A stretch of 39,371 bases of DNA from a virus: positions 1-39,371 of the IMG/VR virus record IMGVR_UViG_3300011126_000085; one strand, written 5' to 3'. The translations under genes were made by a program, and so were the position numbers. Under the pieces are notes generated by a model that worked only from the letters and a program-made list of their open reading frames with translations, was not told the DNA's origin and did not search any database. Positions 36,639-39,371 of this stretch are shown piece after piece. How positions within the stretch are numbered: position 1 is the stretch's first letter; each line of letters begins with the position of its first letter.

Positions 36639-38180
36639 CTACAGTATATCGCTCGGCAGTCTTCCCCTGCACAATATCGCACGGTCTACGAGCATGTTTG
36701 CGCTAGACTCTGAGCCTGTATCTAAATATATTCGCGCAAATAAATAAGAATCCGAAAGCTTAAAGTGCAAGCTAACCATTCGCCAGTGCCAGCCGTCGCG
36801 CGAGTCTGTTACGAGAGGGTAAGAGTTCGATGTCTTGGAGTTTGTTGTTAATGCAACTCTGCCTACCGATGAAGCTTGACCGTCTGGGATGTAACAACGA
36901 ACAGCAAAAGTTAAATACTGTCCGCGAAGCGACTCTTTTTGCTGTGTTGATAGGTTTTGAGTTATGTAGGACTGACTCCCGCCAGAAGTTTTTGACATAT
37001 CTACAGAATAACCTTCTGACGACTCGTAAATACTAGTATTTTTAATTGTCGTACAGTTAACTTCTGTAAAATCATCAGGCGTAGCACCAGAGAACGCTAC
37101 AAAATCACCATTAGACAAAAGGTTTTTATTTGATCTCAGGGGGTTGATTGCAGCTTTGTGATTTGTCGAGCTATGTAGACGTTTGATTGCCTGTAGGTAC
37201 AATTCAGTGCCAGCATCACTTGGGTGTATATTATCAATATATAAATCCTCACTTTTATCTGATTGTACAAATAACTTATATGAGTCTGCTAAGTCAGCAT
37301 TTATCATTCCGGCAACTTGATTGTTTGCTATATATTGAGGTGAGTAGTCATCTGTATCACGATGTGGATTCTGAGACACAACAATTACCCCAGCACCGTC
37401 ATGCCGAACAAGTATCTGAGCAAACGCTTCAAGCATCAATGGTACACGACCTGTTGCTATGTTTTCCTCGTTAGTACCTAGGTAGTCCAGCATGTTGTGC
37501 CCGTGATTGCATATTACCAAATCCGCATCAGGGATATTTATCACGGCAGATGGATACTTTGAACCCATTAAATGAGCAGGGCGACTACCCGCAACAGCTC
37601 CGTTGTAAATTGACAGAGTGTTGACACCTGTTCCAGCCTGAATCTCAACAGGAGCAAGATAAGTGTCATTATCATCATCCCAAAGGTAGTACTCTACAGT
37701 GTAGTTTTTGTATTTTGACGCTATCCATTCGCTATATTTATAAACCCACTCGCTCTGTGAGTTGCCTGTAGAGTCGGAGAATACAAAAACTGTGCAGTCG
37801 TATAGATCCTGATCAAGCTTTGACAGTAGCAGGCCAGCCGAGGAAGCTGCACTATTAATAGCACCGCCAACCTCATCCGGCGTCATACCGCCAGTAGCAG
37901 CCATAATTTCGTTAAACTCACCTTCGCCGTCAGGGGTAACAGAGAACGCGTAATTGCGAACATCCATTTCATCAGCGGTCGCAGTGAATCGAATCACGGT
38001 CGGCTTGTAATAAGGTCCGTATTTAACCGTGCCGTCAGTGCGGTCTACAGTAGTAGTTACCGAATCGTCAGAGACGTTGTTTGGAATAACAGTTACCGAA
38101 GCGGAATCGCTAGTGTAGATCCACAGCGAGTCCCCACCTTCAACTATTTTTTCTAGCGTTGTACCTTGTGCGTATTTCAT
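36639..38180 (-). CDS. SGNH/GDSL-type hydrolase virion protein, 513 aa
   Basis: SGNH blocks: FSDSTGN (Ser137 in the GDS-like position), Gly194 in IYNGAVAGS, GHN at 227-229, and DNIHP with Asp316/His319. The N-terminal ~95 residues are a beta domain, with GGMTPDEVGGAI (98-109) also seen in the tailspike. The C-terminal ~160 residues (SNGDFVAFSGATPDDFTEVN, VALTTNSKTSNSYPLV, HFKLSDSYLFARIYLDTGS) look like a carbohydrate-binding jelly roll. A likely esterase/deacetylase acting on host surface polysaccharide, by family knowledge; substrate unknown. Confidence 0.78.
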   Translation of the reverse strand: MKYAQGTTLEKIVEGGDSLWIYTSDSASVTVIPNNVSDDSVTTTVDRTDGTVKYGPYYKPTVIRFTATADEMDVRNYAFSVTPDGEGEFNEIMAATGGMTPDEVGGAINSAASSAGLLLSKLDQDLYDCTVFVFSDSTGNSQSEWVYKYSEWIASKYKNYTVEYYLWDDDNDTYLAPVEIQAGTGVNTLSIYNGAVAGSRPAHLMGSKYPSAVINIPDADLVICNHGHNMLDYLGTNEENIATGRVPLMLEAFAQILVRHDGAGVIVVSQNPHRDTDDYSPQYIANNQVAGMINADLADSYKLFVQSDKSEDLYIDNIHPSDAGTELYLQAIKRLHSSTNHKAAINPLRSNKNLLSNGDFVAFSGATPDDFTEVNCTTIKNTSIYESSEGYSVDMSKTSGGSQSYITQNLSTQQKESLRGQYLTFAVRCYIPDGQASSVGRVALTTNSKTSNSYPLVTDSRDGWHWRMVSLHFKLSDSYLFARIYLDTGSESSANMLVDRAILCRGRLPSDIL

Positions 38181-38189
38181 TTTATTACC

Positions 38190-38537
38190 TCAGCCTTTAA
38201 CCCAGATTTTCCAGCAAACCGGCGTTCCGGCAGCAGGTATTTGTTTAATTGCAATGATTTGCTTGTTCACGCCATCTATTGAGATTTTACCGCTCATGTT
38301 TGGTGATTGTCCAAAAACTGAGGCGGTTATCTCAATGTCGGAAGTAGTGATTAAATCATTAAGATATTTGTGTGACGGGCCTTTAGCTACAGCGTCAAGA
38401 GTAACCGGGGTGACGTCAGTGGGGTCTTCCCAGCCACTGCCAGCTGGTGTTGTCGGAGTGTAGACAATCGAGCCTTGCTTGAACTCACTAAGTAGCTCAC
38501 TTGCCACACTCTGCATATCATCATAGAAATCAGCCAC
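38190..38537 (-). CDS. neck protein, 115 aa
   Basis: GTG at 38537-38535 (protein begins MADFYDDMQSVASELL) is preferred over a GTG nine codons upstream, since it overlaps the previous stop by eight bases. Beta-rich (GSIVYTPTTPAGSGWEDPTD, LDAVAKGPSHKYL, GKISIDGVNKQIIAIKQIPA). Proteins of this form follow the DnaT-like connector in related phages and are thought to form the head-tail interface. Function inferred from position. Confidence 0.65.
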   Translation of the reverse strand: MADFYDDMQSVASELLSEFKQGSIVYTPTTPAGSGWEDPTDVTPVTLDAVAKGPSHKYLNDLITTSDIEITASVFGQSPNMSGKISIDGVNKQIIAIKQIPAAGTPVCWKIWVKG

Positions 38538-38976
38538 GGGACACCACAAACTGAAAGCCGCCACCAGAGCTAATCAGCTTTGATAGCAGGGCGGTTGATT
38601 GACGTGACGCGCTAGCAGTGCTTGAGCCGTCCATGTATTCGATGGAGACCGCACCATCAACCGACTTAGACTTAACGCCTTGAGAACGCACCGAGAGCGG
38701 GTCGACGCCAGAATCAATGTCAATGGCAACACGGTACTGCAATTCTTGAACCTGAGACGGTACGGTTGCGCTATCAACTAAGATACCGTCGATATAAACG
38801 CCAGTACGGGGCCATGACAAAGCCTGATCATCTTCCGTGCGTGTTCCCTTGTAGTTTTGCAGTTCAAGGTAATCCAGTGCCTTAGTGAGCAATACAGAGC
38901 TTGTGCCTGTTAGTGTTACACCCCGAGCAGCCGCCCAATCCTCAAAGGCCGTATCTTCAACGTATCCGATAATCAT
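38530..38976 (-). CDS. connector (DnaT-like, head-tail adaptor) protein, 148 aa
   Basis: Start at MIIGYVEDTAFEDWAAARGV (38976-38974), ATGA overlap. Pattern of the phage DnaT-like ssDNA-binding/adaptor family: ALDYLELQNYKGTRTEDDQA, LSWPRTGVYIDGILVDSATV, PSQVQELQYRVAIDIDSGVD, VKSKSVDGAVSIEYMDG. The family name is historical; these act as head completion/adaptor proteins. Lies after the split gene and before other neck genes. Confidence 0.75.
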   Translation of the reverse strand: MIIGYVEDTAFEDWAAARGVTLTGTSSVLLTKALDYLELQNYKGTRTEDDQALSWPRTGVYIDGILVDSATVPSQVQELQYRVAIDIDSGVDPLSVRSQGVKSKSVDGAVSIEYMDGSSTASASRQSTALLSKLISSGGGFQFVVSRG

Positions 38977-39371
38977 ACAAGACGCTCCCAAGCCATGAAG
39001 AATTCTAAATCTGTTTGAGCGTTCCCCTCGTAGTTCGAGAACACTATGTAAAATTGAGCGCCTGCCGGGTAACCTAACTTTAGTGAGCTGCCAGAATACT
39101 GACCCTGCGAGTTACTACCTGTTCCGCCTGCTGATATAGAACCGGGCGCGCCAACATGCGGGGCCGCTCCGGCAGTAAACACTCCACCTGTGTTTACTTC
39201 CCAAGTACCGCCAGAGTCAGGGTTTACATCAACGTTATAGTTTGTCGGCCGAATTCGTGCGCTCTCATCTGTGAACGTACCAGTGAACGTCTCGCCATAT
39301 CCAGCCGGATAAGCCCTATATAACCGACTACCAGACAATATGTTAAATATTCGATTAAACAAAATGACAGG
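38973..39371 (-). CDS. C-terminal part of the structural protein split by the window ends
   Basis: Frame open from the right edge (39371) to the stop at 38973, 132 codons, and in phase with 150-1 at the left edge; the fused protein reads ...YDFEGPVILFNRIF across the junction. A TTG at 39362-39360 is not a likely start. Gly/Ser/Thr-rich, beta-type (GETFTGTFTDESARIRPTNY, GGTGSNSQGQYSGSSLKLGY), ends FFMAWERLV. Possible minor capsid or decoration protein, by position. Confidence 0.75.
   Translation of the reverse strand, partial: PVILFNRIFNILSGSRLYRAYPAGYGETFTGTFTDESARIRPTNYNVDVNPDSGGTWEVNTGGVFTAGAAPHVGAPGSISAGGTGSNSQGQYSGSSLKLGYPAGAQFYIVFSNYEGNAQTDLEFFMAWERLV

Noticed and set aside
1-39371. CRISPR array, rRNA, insertion sequence, integrase or CI repressor
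   Set aside because: No spaced direct repeats of array type, no rRNA beyond a 12-base match, no transposase, integrase or CI-like protein seen on either strand.

Overview
The window reads as the complete genome of a small tailed phage (siphovirus type) of a Gram-negative, probably gammaproteobacterial, host. It has terminase, DUF4055-type portal, scaffold, coat, neck genes, tail tube, frameshifted tail chaperones, tape measure and a lambda J-like tip protein. Replication looks lambda-like (O-like initiator, P-like helicase loader) with an annealing protein, SSB, Gp157 and a NinG/Rap nuclease. The reading frame that runs off the left edge (150 to 1) continues without a stop into the right edge (39371 to 38973). 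The ends are therefore adjacent, and the 39,371 bp are most simply a circularised or circularly permuted whole genome. No integrase, excisionase or CI-like repressor is recognisable, so a virulent lifestyle is likely but not proven.

Layout. The late unit reads leftward from a promoter near 7,990: small late genes (7.9-6.8 kb), holin candidate and terminator (6.8-6.14 kb), terminase, portal, scaffold and coat (6.1-1.06 kb), and an HNH endonuclease behind a terminator (0.4-1.0 kb). It crosses the window junction into neck genes (39.4-38.2 kb), an SGNH hydrolase-like protein, a MuF-like head protein and a tailspike-like protein (38.2-33.6 kb), then the tail genes down to 23.7 kb. The early/middle region also reads leftward from 21.1 kb: initiator, loader, annealing protein, Gp157, SSB, NinG, then about 25 small accessory genes down to 8.0 kb. 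A short rightward operon (21.3-23.7 kb) carries small unknown genes and ends with a T4-type lysozyme, convergent with the late tail unit.

The most unusual signal is in the accessory half. Twelve copies of a non-standard promoter-like module (16-bp box close to GGCGCAAARTGTCCTA, then 20-21 bp, then a TATAAT-like hexamer) precede early/middle genes on both strands. Four of these modules begin self-contained one-gene cassettes: promoter box, an imperfect palindrome bounded by ATAAC and GTTAT, one small unrelated gene, and a second such palindrome that often overlaps the stop codon and abuts the next promoter box. Three of the downstream palindromes are exactly 47 bp between the same boundaries. 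They recall integron attC sites in form, or alternatively insulating RNA hairpins. Another promoter module reads into about 370 bp with no gene. Three leftward promoters, including the apparent late one, carry the same palindrome, TGAGCGCTCA, in the -35/-10 spacer, suggesting one shared regulator.
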